NCBI GenBank assembly: GCA_002171495.2 | Contig: NHEU02000012.1 | Coordinates: 1 to 14,883, forward strand | Direction: 5' to 3' | DNA from: Alphaproteobacteria bacterium TMED93 | GTDB lineage: Bacteria; Pseudomonadota; Alphaproteobacteria; TMED109 | DNA length: 14,883 nucleotides | Part shown: positions 7,509 through 14,394 of the stretch, piece after piece | Layout of the letters: each line of letters opens with the position of its first letter | How positions within the stretch are numbered: position 1 is the stretch's first letter | Program-made: the position numbers and the translations under genes | Notes under the pieces: model-generated | Told to the model about the DNA's origin: nothing | Databases searched by the model: none | The model's input: only the letters and a program-made list of their open reading frames with translations

Positions 7509-7857
7509 TTTGTTTTTTAAAGTCATTTTATTAACTTTTTTAATATCCTTCTTTAATAATGCTAAAGTAAGTTCAAACCAAAGGTTTATTTGTTCTAGGG
7601 CTGATACCAATGAGGTAGTAAACTTCTATATTTCTGACAAAAAGTTATTTTTATCTGGATTAAGTATTAGCGGCACATATTCTATATTGACTAAGTATTT
7701 GAGTGGAATTTTAGCTATTAATATGTCAAGTATTGGAGATGATAGTGGTATAGAAGTAATATTTCTAGATTTACATAAAAAAAATTTTACAGTGAAATCA
7801 AGTATTACTAATAGTAATAAAAATAAATTAATAGAAATAAAAGGGTTTTGTAAATAA
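7498..7857 (+). CDS. Small predicted secreted protein after the type I secretion genes
   Basis: About 119 residues and no family recognised. The GTG at 7498 overlaps the end of the HlyD gene by 11 nt; a TTG at 7510, four codons in, is an equally possible start. Either choice leaves a hydrophobic N-terminal segment (FFKVILLTFLISFF) that looks like a Sec signal peptide, with cleavage near KVSS or just after. The mature part is rich in beta-type residues and has two cysteines, one near its start (RFICSR) and one two residues from the end (GFCK), which could form a disulfide in the periplasm. The overlap indicates co-expression with the exporter, suggesting an envelope accessory role, but this is only context. 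Confidence 0.65.
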   Translation: MRSDLFFKVILLTFLISFFNNAKVSSNQRFICSRADTNEVVNFYISDKKLFLSGLSISGTYSILTKYLSGILAINMSSIGDDSGIEVIFLDLHKKNFTVKSSITNSNKNKLIEIKGFCK

Positions 7858-7878
7858 ATTATAATTTTTTATTATAAT
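7848..7878 (+). promoter_or_regulatory. Candidate promoter with consensus -10 before the 7894 gene
   Basis: A perfect TATAAT lies at 7873-7878, 15 nt before the ATG at 7894. The best -35 is TTGTAA at 7848-7853 with a long 19-bp spacer, so support rests mainly on the -10. The same stretch holds two copies of the self-complementary octamer ATTATAAT (7858-7865 and 7871-7878) separated by T5, which could also pair as a weak all-AT hairpin. Confidence 0.4.
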
Positions 7879-7893
7879 GTCGTTAATAATGTA

Positions 7894-8271
7894 ATGTTAG
7901 ATATCCAAAATAACTTAATAAATAATTCTTTTAAGAAAAAAATTAAGAAAATTAAAAGTGCAAAAGGAAATAAAAATCTTACAGCTGCAAAATATTTAAG
8001 TAATAAATTTATTATTCATTATAATTTACAAGACCCTAGTAGTAAGATATCTAATCATTTAATAAAAATATTTACATACTTTTTAAAATACGATGTTCAG
8101 AATATTGACCTGATAAAGTCCTATACAGAAGATAAAGGAGAATGTTTGGAGTTCAAAGTTAATTTATTTAGTAATAGTGAAAAACAGTTAATGGAAACTA
8201 ATCAAGAAAACTATGAAATTATATCATTAAGGTATTTTTTTAATGAAAATTTTAAACTAATTTTAATTTAA
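7894..8271 (+). CDS. Small basic protein of unknown function
   Basis: 125 residues, not recognised. The N-terminal third is very lysine-rich (KKKIKKIKSAKGNKN, residues 14-28), as in a nucleic-acid- or membrane-surface-binding tail. The rest is mixed alpha/beta in appearance, with one cysteine (GECLEF). No signal peptide or membrane span is seen. No Shine-Dalgarno sequence precedes the ATG, but a consensus -10 lies 15 nt upstream, suggesting its own promoter and a very short leader. Its stop overlaps the stop of the convergent 82-residue gene by 3-4 nt. The length and its clean fit between promoter and convergent neighbour favour a real gene. Confidence 0.55.
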   Translation: MLDIQNNLINNSFKKKIKKIKSAKGNKNLTAAKYLSNKFIIHYNLQDPSSKISNHLIKIFTYFLKYDVQNIDLIKSYTEDKGECLEFKVNLFSNSEKQLMETNQENYEIISLRYFFNENFKLILI

Positions 8272-8516
8272 TTTTCAGGAGGTAAAACTTCTTGAATACA
8301 AACATAATCAATCAAATGTGCTCTTTTGATATCGACTAAGTGATTTTTTTTTTCTTCGTTAGTTAAATGTTCTCCAATTCCGTTGTTAAATAAGGAAATA
8401 ATAGAAGCATCCTGTAGAGCATCCCAGTAAGTTTTTCTAATAAGTTTATTTTGCGAGTCCCTTGCAAAAGGACTATCTGGATCAAAAGAATAATCAGGTT
8501 TATAAAAGTTCTTCAT
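8268..8516 (-). CDS. Conserved-looking small protein of unknown function
   Basis: 82 residues and no family recognised. It is soluble, rich in charged and aromatic residues, with a proline/aspartate-rich start (YKPDYSFDPDSPFARDS) and a single cysteine (YVCIQE). No signal peptide or membrane helix is seen. It begins 2 nt after the stop of the DUF4170-CBS gene and is the last gene of the four-gene minus-strand operon. An AGGAG-like sequence lies 13 nt upstream of the ATG, a little far for an ideal ribosome binding site. Tight coupling to its neighbour suggests they act together. Confidence 0.6.
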   Translation of the reverse strand: MKNFYKPDYSFDPDSPFARDSQNKLIRKTYWDALQDASIISLFNNGIGEHLTNEEKKNHLVDIKRAHLIDYVCIQEVLPPEN

Positions 8517-8518
8517 AA

Positions 8519-9136
8519 CTAATATGACGCTCCTAACAAGAAATCTTTATAAGATATAATACCATAAAATTTATTTTTTTTATCATCATAAATTGGCAAG
8601 TGTCTAAAGCCAGAGGATTTTAATATTTCTATTGCTGCTATTAATGTATGCTTGGTGGTTATATATACCACTTTTTTTGTCATAACGTTTTTTAATGGAG
8701 TTTCAAAAATTTTGGTTTTTTTTACAGCAATAGTTCTTATTATATCTCTTTCTGTAATAATTCCTAAAAGTTTTTTATTTTTAATTACTATTCCTGCTCC
8801 AGCATTATATTTCTTGAGTTTTTTTGATGCATCTATAAGTGTTTCCTCAGGAGTAAAAATAATTTTATCAATTTTTATTTTTTTGAACTTTAATCTATTA
8901 ACATAATCAATTATTTTTTCTGATGGATCAATTAAGTTAAATAAGGGCATTAAGTTAAATTTCTTATTAGCATAATCAATATTTTTTATTGATTTTGATT
9001 TCCATTCTTTTTTTGCTTCTTTAAGAGATTCATAAATTCCTACATATTCTAAAGATTTAACATCAGAGAAGTTTTCTAGTCCTATTTTTTCTAGATTTCC
9101 TCCAAAAACTAAATATAAATGTTGTTTTTTATTCAT
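8519..9136 (-). CDS. DUF4170-like domain fused to a CBS-domain pair
   Basis: 205 residues in two parts. Residues 1-71 (LYLVFGG at 7-13, YVGIYESLKEAKKEW at 31-45, ending in LFNLIDP) resemble DUF4170, which I know as a small stand-alone alphaproteobacterial protein of unknown function. Residues about 85-203 are two CBS motifs. The first contains AGAGIVIKNKKLLGIITERDI (112-132) and the second VMTKKVVYIT, FRHLPIYDD (177-185) and GIISYKDFL. Paired CBS domains usually bind adenine nucleotides (AMP, ATP, S-adenosylmethionine) and regulate a partner. No catalytic domain is present, so it may be a nucleotide-responsive regulator of the operon's enzymes. It overlaps the preceding CmcJ-like gene by 8 nt. 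The CBS call is firm; the DUF4170 call is from pattern memory and less certain. Confidence 0.8.
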   Translation of the reverse strand: MNKKQHLYLVFGGNLEKIGLENFSDVKSLEYVGIYESLKEAKKEWKSKSIKNIDYANKKFNLMPLFNLIDPSEKIIDYVNRLKFKKIKIDKIIFTPEETLIDASKKLKKYNAGAGIVIKNKKLLGIITERDIIRTIAVKKTKIFETPLKNVMTKKVVYITTKHTLIAAIEILKSSGFRHLPIYDDKKNKFYGIISYKDFLLGASY

Positions 9137-9950
9137 TTTTTATAACCATAAATACTCTTGCTTCAATGCTTTCTCTCGGGTTCTTTTTGATGTTTTGATT
9201 TTTTAAATTAAAAGAGGTATGAGGTGTACACATAGGTATTTTTTTATTTGCTAAACTATCCCAACCTTTAAGCAGTAATATTTCACTATCTTTCATATTA
9301 GGTACCCAAAGCCATTTTTGTTTATTATTATAAGCTAAATGATAAATCTCTCCTATTCTATTAGGAAACCTCTGATCAGTCGCAATCAAGTCTTTTTTTA
9401 AAATAGATTTAGGAAGTGCAAATGCTAAAGGAGAAGATAGAACTGTTTTACATAAAGGTTTCCATATATTTAATTGAATTATTCTAAATTGGGAGTCTAT
9501 TATTTTTCTATAATATTTTTTACCAATTATATCCATTGCCCTTTTTATTCCAGAATCTTTGGTGTAGTCTACATGAGCTCTTTCTGCTGGTTGTCTGTTG
9601 CCGTCATTATTTTTTGCTCCTTTGCTAGAATTACTTCTTCTAGTTAAATCAAAAATATAGGAGTTAAGACAGTTGAATCTTTTTTTAAGAAAGTTAGTTA
9701 ATTCTAATTTATAACCATCTAAATTATTATGAATATTTTTACTATTATAGTTAGATGAAAATTTGCAGATTTCAAACCCGCTTTTCTCGAAGTAAATATT
9801 TCTTTTAGTTCTAGCATTAGATAAAATTACTTGTTTCTTTTCTGTTTTAAAATAAAGCTTTGGCACTAACCCTGTTATTGCAGAACTATCATAATAAGGT
9901 TTAGTTTTTTGTTTTTTTATGAATGTTATTTCAGCTTTTATATTAAGCAT
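9129..9950 (-). CDS. CmcJ/NvfI-family putative non-heme iron oxygenase
   Basis: 273 residues matching the CmcJ/NvfI family, which includes a cephamycin 7-alpha-methoxylation component and fungal hydroxylases or endoperoxide-forming enzymes that use Fe(II) and 2-oxoglutarate. Visible family signatures in order: AERAHVDYTKDSG (122-134), NIWKPL (161-166), a PLAFAL segment (174-179), IGEIYHLAYN (199-208), KWLWVPNM (212-219), LLLKGWDS (225-232), TPHTSF (242-247) and PRESIEARVF (258-267). His126, Asp128 and His244 are a plausible iron triad, and Arg259 or Arg265 a plausible 2-oxoglutarate anchor; these roles are inferred. A good AGGTG ribosome binding site lies 8 nt before the ATG, 11 nt after the crotonase stop. 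The substrate is unknown. Neighbouring crotonase and CBS genes suggest a small catabolic or modification pathway rather than a large biosynthetic cluster. Confidence 0.82.
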   Translation of the reverse strand: MLNIKAEITFIKKQKTKPYYDSSAITGLVPKLYFKTEKKQVILSNARTKRNIYFEKSGFEICKFSSNYNSKNIHNNLDGYKLELTNFLKKRFNCLNSYIFDLTRRSNSSKGAKNNDGNRQPAERAHVDYTKDSGIKRAMDIIGKKYYRKIIDSQFRIIQLNIWKPLCKTVLSSPLAFALPKSILKKDLIATDQRFPNRIGEIYHLAYNNKQKWLWVPNMKDSEILLLKGWDSLANKKIPMCTPHTSFNLKNQNIKKNPRESIEARVFMVIKNE

Positions 9951-9961
9951 ATTTAATGCAC

Positions 9962-10747
9962 CTATTTTTTAATGAAGTTAGAGACAGCAAGTTTATGTTC
10001 ATTGCTATAGGAGCATTCTAAAAGATTTTTTGCTTCAATTTTAAACATTTTTTCAAGCTTATTTTTTCTAGAAGCATGTATATTGTTTTTTATATGCCTT
10101 ATTGCTAGAGATGATTGCGAGACTATTTCATTACAAATATTAGAAACATTTGCATCTAACTTACTTTTAAAAAGAAAGTTTAAAAGGCCTATCTTAAATG
10201 CTTCATCTGCATATATTCTATAATTTAGCATCATAATTTCTTTTGCTTTTGCTTCACCTAAAAGGTTGGTTAAAAACCAAGATATACCATAGTCTCCACT
10301 TAAGCCAATTTTACTGTAATTAGATACAAAAAAGGAGTTTTTATTTCCTATTCTAAAATCACATGCTAAAGCCAAAGAAAAGCCTGCTCCTGCTGCAGGA
10401 CCAGTTATGACAGCTATTGAAGGGATTTTTAGGTTATATAATTCTCCAGTTAATTCTATTTGTTTTTTTGTTAGGTTATTTATCTTTTTTTCTATGCTTT
10501 CAGTTTTTTCTTTTTTATTCATTCCTTTTATGTTTCCACCAGAGCAAAAACTATCACCCACGCCTTTTAAAACTAATAATTTATATTTGCTATCTTTATT
10601 TATTTTTTTTAGTATTCTTCTTAGATAAGGAGTTAAATTTTCAGATAAGGCATTTTTGTATCTAGGGTTATTTAATTTAAGAGTAATAATTCCTCGATCA
10701 AAGCAAGCTATAAGTTGTTCGGTGCCAGTATTAATATTTTTTTGCAT
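9962..10747 (-). CDS. Enoyl-CoA hydratase/isomerase (crotonase) family protein
   Basis: 261 residues, typical for a single-domain crotonase that acts on an acyl-CoA thioester in the cytoplasm. Visible: the first oxyanion-hole segment GDSFCSGGNIKGM (64-76), the second TGPAAGAGFSLALACDFRI (115-133), and GLSGDYGISWFL (148-159). Canonical hydratases carry glutamate in both the GGCEL-like and QPE-like positions. Here the first site is Ser124 and the second lacks glutamate, while Asp152 lies in the GDYG loop, as in PaaG-like isomerases. A hydration reaction is therefore doubtful and isomerase or another crotonase chemistry is more likely. It is the first gene of the minus-strand operon. The ATG lies 9 nt from a -10 box, with no Shine-Dalgarno sequence, so the mRNA is probably nearly leaderless. 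Confidence 0.87.
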   Translation of the reverse strand: MQKNINTGTEQLIACFDRGIITLKLNNPRYKNALSENLTPYLRRILKKINKDSKYKLLVLKGVGDSFCSGGNIKGMNKKEKTESIEKKINNLTKKQIELTGELYNLKIPSIAVITGPAAGAGFSLALACDFRIGNKNSFFVSNYSKIGLSGDYGISWFLTNLLGEAKAKEIMMLNYRIYADEAFKIGLLNFLFKSKLDANVSNICNEIVSQSSLAIRHIKNNIHASRKNKLEKMFKIEAKNLLECSYSNEHKLAVSNFIKK

Positions 10748-10756
10748 AAACTAATT

Positions 10757-10764
10757 ATTATAAT
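10757..10764. promoter_or_regulatory. Self-complementary -10 octamer shared by divergent genes
   Basis: The 23-bp gap between the crotonase start (10747) and the thioesterase start (10771) contains ATTATAAT, its own reverse complement, which gives a perfect TATAAT on both strands (plus 10759-10764, minus 10757-10762). The boxes end 6 nt and 9 nt before the respective ATGs, placing both transcription starts at or next to the start codons. Convincing -35 hexamers are not seen on either side. Confidence 0.5.
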
Positions 10765-10770
10765 CTTAGC

Positions 10771-11217
10771 ATGGTAAGTAAAGTTAAAAATAAAGAATTA
10801 AAATTCTTAGAGGATATGTTTTCTAAGCCTCCACAAACTACATTAGGTATAAAAAAAATATTAAAAATTGATCCTTTGATAGGAGAAGCGATAGTAGAAT
10901 ATAAACCTAGAAGAAATATGTGTCACTCTGGCAACATAGTACAAGGAGGGTTTATTACAGGATGGTTAGATGCTGTTATGGCATTAGCCTGTATGAGTAA
11001 AGTAGGCATTGATACTTTAGTGTTATCTTTGGAGATTAAAACTACCTTTATCAAGAAGATTTTACCTGAACCAGTATTAGTAACTGGTAATGTAATAAAA
11101 TCAGGGAGGTCAATTGCTTTTTTAGAAGGAACTATAACTGATAAGAAAAATAATATTTTGGCAAAAGGAAATCAGACTGTTAAATTAGTATCCAACTTTT
11201 ATAATAATAGAAAATAA
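10771..11217 (+). CDS. PaaI-like hotdog-fold acyl-CoA thioesterase
   Basis: 148 residues, the size of a single hotdog domain. The signature is MCHSGNIVQGGFITGWLDAVM (50-70), equivalent to the HNxxGxxHGGxxxxLxD pattern of PaaI-type thioesterases, with Asp67 in the catalytic acid position and the glycine pair at 59-60 before the long helix. SLEIKTTFIKKILPEP (86-101) is the usual central strand region. It hydrolyses acyl-CoA thioesters to free acid and CoA. The substrate cannot be told. The His usually found before the GG pair is Gln58 here. It is divergent from the crotonase gene, suggesting related acyl-CoA handling, and precedes glmU by 3 nt, so it heads the glmU-glmS transcription unit. There is no Shine-Dalgarno sequence, and a leaderless start is likely. 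Confidence 0.82.
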   Translation: MVSKVKNKELKFLEDMFSKPPQTTLGIKKILKIDPLIGEAIVEYKPRRNMCHSGNIVQGGFITGWLDAVMALACMSKVGIDTLVLSLEIKTTFIKKILPEPVLVTGNVIKSGRSIAFLEGTITDKKNNILAKGNQTVKLVSNFYNNRK

Positions 11218-11220
11218 TGT

Positions 11221-12528
11221 ATGGATAACCTTCTAAATATCATCATTCTAGCTGCTGGCAAAGGAACTAGAATGAAATCTTCAAAACCTAAGGTTTTACA
11301 TGAAATAGCTAATAAAGAAATGATTCTTCATGTAATCAATTTATGTAATAAAATAAAATATAAAAATTTATTTGTTGTACTGAGCAAGGATAGCAATAAT
11401 ATCAAAGCCATATTGCCAAAAAATGTTAAAATAATTATTCAAAAAGAACAACTAGGTACAGCAAACGCTTTATTATGTGCACAAGAAAAAATAGGAAAAA
11501 GCAAAGAAAGCTTATTAGTATTATATGGAGATGTGCCCCTACTAGAAAATAGTACTATAAAAAAGTTAATTTATAAAAGTAAAAATAAAATTTCAATGCT
11601 TGGCTTTGAGAGTATGACACCTAAAGGTTATGGAAGAATTATAGCAAAAAAAAATAATGTGTTAGAAGTTATAGAGCAGAAGAACCTTAAAGGAAGTGAA
11701 AAAAATATAAATTTATGTTACTCAGGAGTTTTTTGTGGTTCAGCTAAAAGTATTTATGAGCTTCTTAACAAAGTAAAAAAAAATAAAACCCAAAAAGAAT
11801 TTTTGTTAACGGATATATTCAAGATAGCAAATGAGGAGAATGTTTCTCTATCCTTAACCCTAGCAAATGAAAATGAGGTCATGGGAATTAATAATATGTA
11901 TCAGCTATCTTTGGCTGAAGAGAGGTACCAAAAAAAACTTAGAGAAAAATTTATGATGAAAGGTATAATTTTACAAAAGCCTGAAACTATTTATTTTTCT
12001 TTTGATACTAAAATTGAGTCAAATGTAAAAATTGGTCCCAATAATACTTTTGGAAAACATGTAGTTATTAAAAAGAATGCATATATAGCTGCCAGCAACA
12101 ACATAGAACAAACGGTAATTAATGACTCTGCTTCTGTAGGACCTTTCTGTAGATTGAGAGGAGGTGTTAAAATAGGTAAGTTTGTAAGGGTTGGTAACTT
12201 TGTTGAAATAAAAAATTCTAATATAGGCAACTTTTCTAAAATAAACCATCTTTCTTATGTTGGTGATGCTTCTATAGGTACAAACAGTAATATAGGTGCG
12301 GGAACTATCACCTGTAATTATGATGGAAAAGCAAAGCATAAGACCATGATTGGAAATAACGTATTTATTGGATCTAACTGTGCTTTGATAGCCCCTATAA
12401 AAATCAGTAATAAGGCATTTATTGCAGCAGGAAGTACTATTTCAAATGATGTGGGTGTAAATGACTTTTCTATAGCAAGGGTAAAGCAAAAATTAGTGAA
12501 GAAAGGAAGAAAAAAATTTTTAAAGTAA
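11221..12528 (+). CDS. glmU: Bifunctional UDP-N-acetylglucosamine pyrophosphorylase / glucosamine-1-phosphate N-acetyltransferase
   Basis: Acetylates glucosamine-1-phosphate and then couples it to UTP, giving UDP-GlcNAc for peptidoglycan and lipopolysaccharide. The N-terminal uridylyltransferase has LAAGKGTRM (10-18), QLGTANAL (77-84) and YGDVPLL (102-108, Asp104 for the metal ion). A linker helix near 225-245 leads to a left-handed beta-helix of hexapeptide repeats (about 255-420). Within it, KINHLSYVGDA (340-350) carries the acetyltransferase base His343, and GAGTITCNYDG (359-369) is conserved. At 435 residues it is slightly shorter than the usual 450-456, but both active sites are present and the end is natural. 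No Shine-Dalgarno sequence is visible. It is 13 nt from glmS, an arrangement common in proteobacteria. Confidence 0.97.
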   Translation: MDNLLNIIILAAGKGTRMKSSKPKVLHEIANKEMILHVINLCNKIKYKNLFVVLSKDSNNIKAILPKNVKIIIQKEQLGTANALLCAQEKIGKSKESLLVLYGDVPLLENSTIKKLIYKSKNKISMLGFESMTPKGYGRIIAKKNNVLEVIEQKNLKGSEKNINLCYSGVFCGSAKSIYELLNKVKKNKTQKEFLLTDIFKIANEENVSLSLTLANENEVMGINNMYQLSLAEERYQKKLREKFMMKGIILQKPETIYFSFDTKIESNVKIGPNNTFGKHVVIKKNAYIAASNNIEQTVINDSASVGPFCRLRGGVKIGKFVRVGNFVEIKNSNIGNFSKINHLSYVGDASIGTNSNIGAGTITCNYDGKAKHKTMIGNNVFIGSNCALIAPIKISNKAFIAAGSTISNDVGVNDFSIARVKQKLVKKGRKKFLK

Positions 12529-12541
12529 ATGTATTTATAAT

Positions 12542-14353
12542 ATGTGTGGAATTTTAGGAATAATTAGTAAAAAAGATATTATTACGGCAATGATTGATGG
12601 GCTAAAAAAGCTTGCGTATAGAGGCTATGACTCATCTGGATTAGCAACAATTAATGATAAGACTATAATAAAAAGAAGAGCTTCTGGAAAAATAGAAAAT
12701 TTAGAAAAGCTTTTAGAACATGATCCTATTAAAGGAAATTTAGGTATAGCGCATACCCGTTGGGCAACTCATGGGGCTCCTAATGAAATAAATGCTCATC
12801 CACATGCTACTAGTAAAGTTGCTATAGTGCATAATGGAATTATTGAAAATTATAAGGACATCATTGCAGAATTAAAAAATAAAAACCTATTAAATAGTGA
12901 AACGGATAGTGAAGTTATTGCTCATTTACTTACAAACTTTTTAGAAGAAGGGTTTGATATAAATAAATCAATAATGAAGCTTTTAGAAAAACTAAAAGGA
13001 GCATTTGCTTTAGGAATTCTAATATCTAATGAGAATAAACTTATTGCTGTTAGAAAAGGAAGTCCTTTAGCAATTGGATATGGAGAAAATCAAAATTATA
13101 TAGGATCAGATGCAGTAGGATTAGCTCCTTATACTAAAAAAATCAGTTATTTAGAAGATGGAGATTGGGCAGTATTAGATGTTGATAAAGTAGAAATATT
13201 TAATCAAGGGAAACTAGTTAATAGAGATATCAATATAACTAGCATATCTAGATTATCTATAGAAAAAGGTGGTTTTAAGCATTATATGCATAAAGAAATT
13301 CATGAACAGCCTACTGCAATAGGTGAAACTTTAAAGAGTTTTATAGATTTAGATACGAAGTCATTAAAGTTGAATAGCAAACTTTTTAATGAAAGTATTT
13401 CTAGAATTACTATGATTGCATGTGGTACCTCATCGTATGCATGTAAGGTAGCTAGGTTTTGGTTTGAAAAATTAGCAGGCATTCCAGTGCACATAGATAT
13501 AGCTTCAGAATATCGATATAGAAATATTACACACTCTGATAATGAGTTGGTTTTATTTATATCTCAATCTGGAGAAACTAGAGATACTATTGCATGTTTA
13601 GAGGAGATAAAAAAAACAGGAGCTAAAACTTTTTCCATTGTAAATGTTTCAGAAAGTAGTATAGCCAGACTATCTGATGAAACTATCTTAACTCTAGCTG
13701 GTCCTGAAATAGGAGTTGCATCAACAAAAGCATTTACTACTCAACTATTTACATTATTAATTCTAGCAGTAAAGCTTGGTGTTGCAAAAAATAAAGTTTC
13801 TCCGGATGAAGAGAAAACAATAATAGATGATCTAATAGAAGTTCCTTCTTTAATGACAAAAACTTTAAATAATGAAGATAAAATTAGAAATATAGCATCA
13901 GAAATATATACAGCAAGAGATGTTCTTTATTTAGGAAGAGGAGAAGCGCATGCTATAGCATTGGAGGGAGCATTAAAATTAAAAGAAATTAGTTATATTC
14001 ATGCAGAAGGCTATGCTGCTGGGGAATTAAAGCATGGGCCAATTGCGTTAGTAGACGAAAATGTTCCTGTAATAGGAATTTTGCCCACAAATAAAATATT
14101 TAATAAAACTGCATCCAACCTTGCTGAAGTTTATGCTAGAGGTGGAAAAATTATTTCTATTACTGACCAAAAAGGAGCTAAGAAAATCAACGACATATCT
14201 AGTTATATTTTTTCAATAGAAGAATGTAGTGAATTATGTCAACCATTAATATTGGCACTACCTATTCAGCTATTAGCCTACCATATAGCGGTATTTAAAG
14301 GTACAGATGTTGATCAACCAAGAAATTTGGCTAAATCAGTAACTGTAGAGTAG
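12542..14353 (+). CDS. glmS: Glutamine-fructose-6-phosphate aminotransferase (isomerizing)
   Basis: Makes glucosamine-6-phosphate from fructose-6-phosphate and glutamine, the first committed step to UDP-GlcNAc. The 603 residues match the family length. The start Met is followed by CGILGI, so Cys2 becomes the N-terminal nucleophile after Met removal. The glutaminase domain has RGYDSSG (27-33), HTRWATHG (71-78) and VHNGIIENY (96-104). Two SIS sugar-isomerase domains follow, with CGTSSYA from residue 294, SQSGETRDT, EGYAAGELKHGPIAL, and the family-typical C-terminus DQPRNLAKSVTVE. It is complete, downstream of glmU. No glmS ribozyme or other leader element fits in the 13-nt gap, and no Shine-Dalgarno sequence is present. 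Confidence 0.98.
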   Translation: MCGILGIISKKDIITAMIDGLKKLAYRGYDSSGLATINDKTIIKRRASGKIENLEKLLEHDPIKGNLGIAHTRWATHGAPNEINAHPHATSKVAIVHNGIIENYKDIIAELKNKNLLNSETDSEVIAHLLTNFLEEGFDINKSIMKLLEKLKGAFALGILISNENKLIAVRKGSPLAIGYGENQNYIGSDAVGLAPYTKKISYLEDGDWAVLDVDKVEIFNQGKLVNRDINITSISRLSIEKGGFKHYMHKEIHEQPTAIGETLKSFIDLDTKSLKLNSKLFNESISRITMIACGTSSYACKVARFWFEKLAGIPVHIDIASEYRYRNITHSDNELVLFISQSGETRDTIACLEEIKKTGAKTFSIVNVSESSIARLSDETILTLAGPEIGVASTKAFTTQLFTLLILAVKLGVAKNKVSPDEEKTIIDDLIEVPSLMTKTLNNEDKIRNIASEIYTARDVLYLGRGEAHAIALEGALKLKEISYIHAEGYAAGELKHGPIALVDENVPVIGILPTNKIFNKTASNLAEVYARGGKIISITDQKGAKKINDISSYIFSIEECSELCQPLILALPIQLLAYHIAVFKGTDVDQPRNLAKSVTVE

Positions 14354-14382
14354 AATCAACAGATGAAATAACATTATTAAAA

Positions 14383-14387
14383 AAGGA
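14383..14387 (+). promoter_or_regulatory. Shine-Dalgarno site fixing the start of the 14395 gene
   Basis: AAGGA lies 7 nt before the ATG at 14395, one of the few clear ribosome binding sites in the window. It supports this start for the truncated gene at the right edge. The 41-nt gap after glmS shows no clear hairpin terminator. Confidence 0.7.
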
Positions 14388-14394
14388 TGTATAT

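Noticed and set aside
7858..7878. ATTATAAT-T5-ATTATAAT as a rho-independent terminator
   Set aside because: The stem has no G:C pair and would be very weak. The second octamer is better read as the -10 of the next gene.
8652..8906. An 84-codon plus-strand frame antisense to the CBS gene
   Set aside because: Its hydrophobic Phe/Ile/Leu product is the expected reverse of Lys-rich codons, and the minus-strand CBS motifs are clear.
10407..10665. Two overlapping hydrophobic plus-strand frames antisense to the crotonase gene
   Set aside because: They are reverse-strand images of Lys/Glu-rich coding sequence. The crotonase motifs on the minus strand are decisive.
11991..12339. Two minus-strand frames inside glmU
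   Set aside because: They overlap the beta-helix repeats and catalytic histidine region of a clear glmU, and neither has independent support.
12536..12541. TATAAT directly before the glmS ATG as a promoter
   Set aside because: It abuts the start codon, so transcription would begin inside the coding sequence. Chance is likely in such AT-rich DNA.
13300..13494. A 64-codon minus-strand frame inside glmS
   Set aside because: It is antisense to the conserved SIS domain, with no supporting features.
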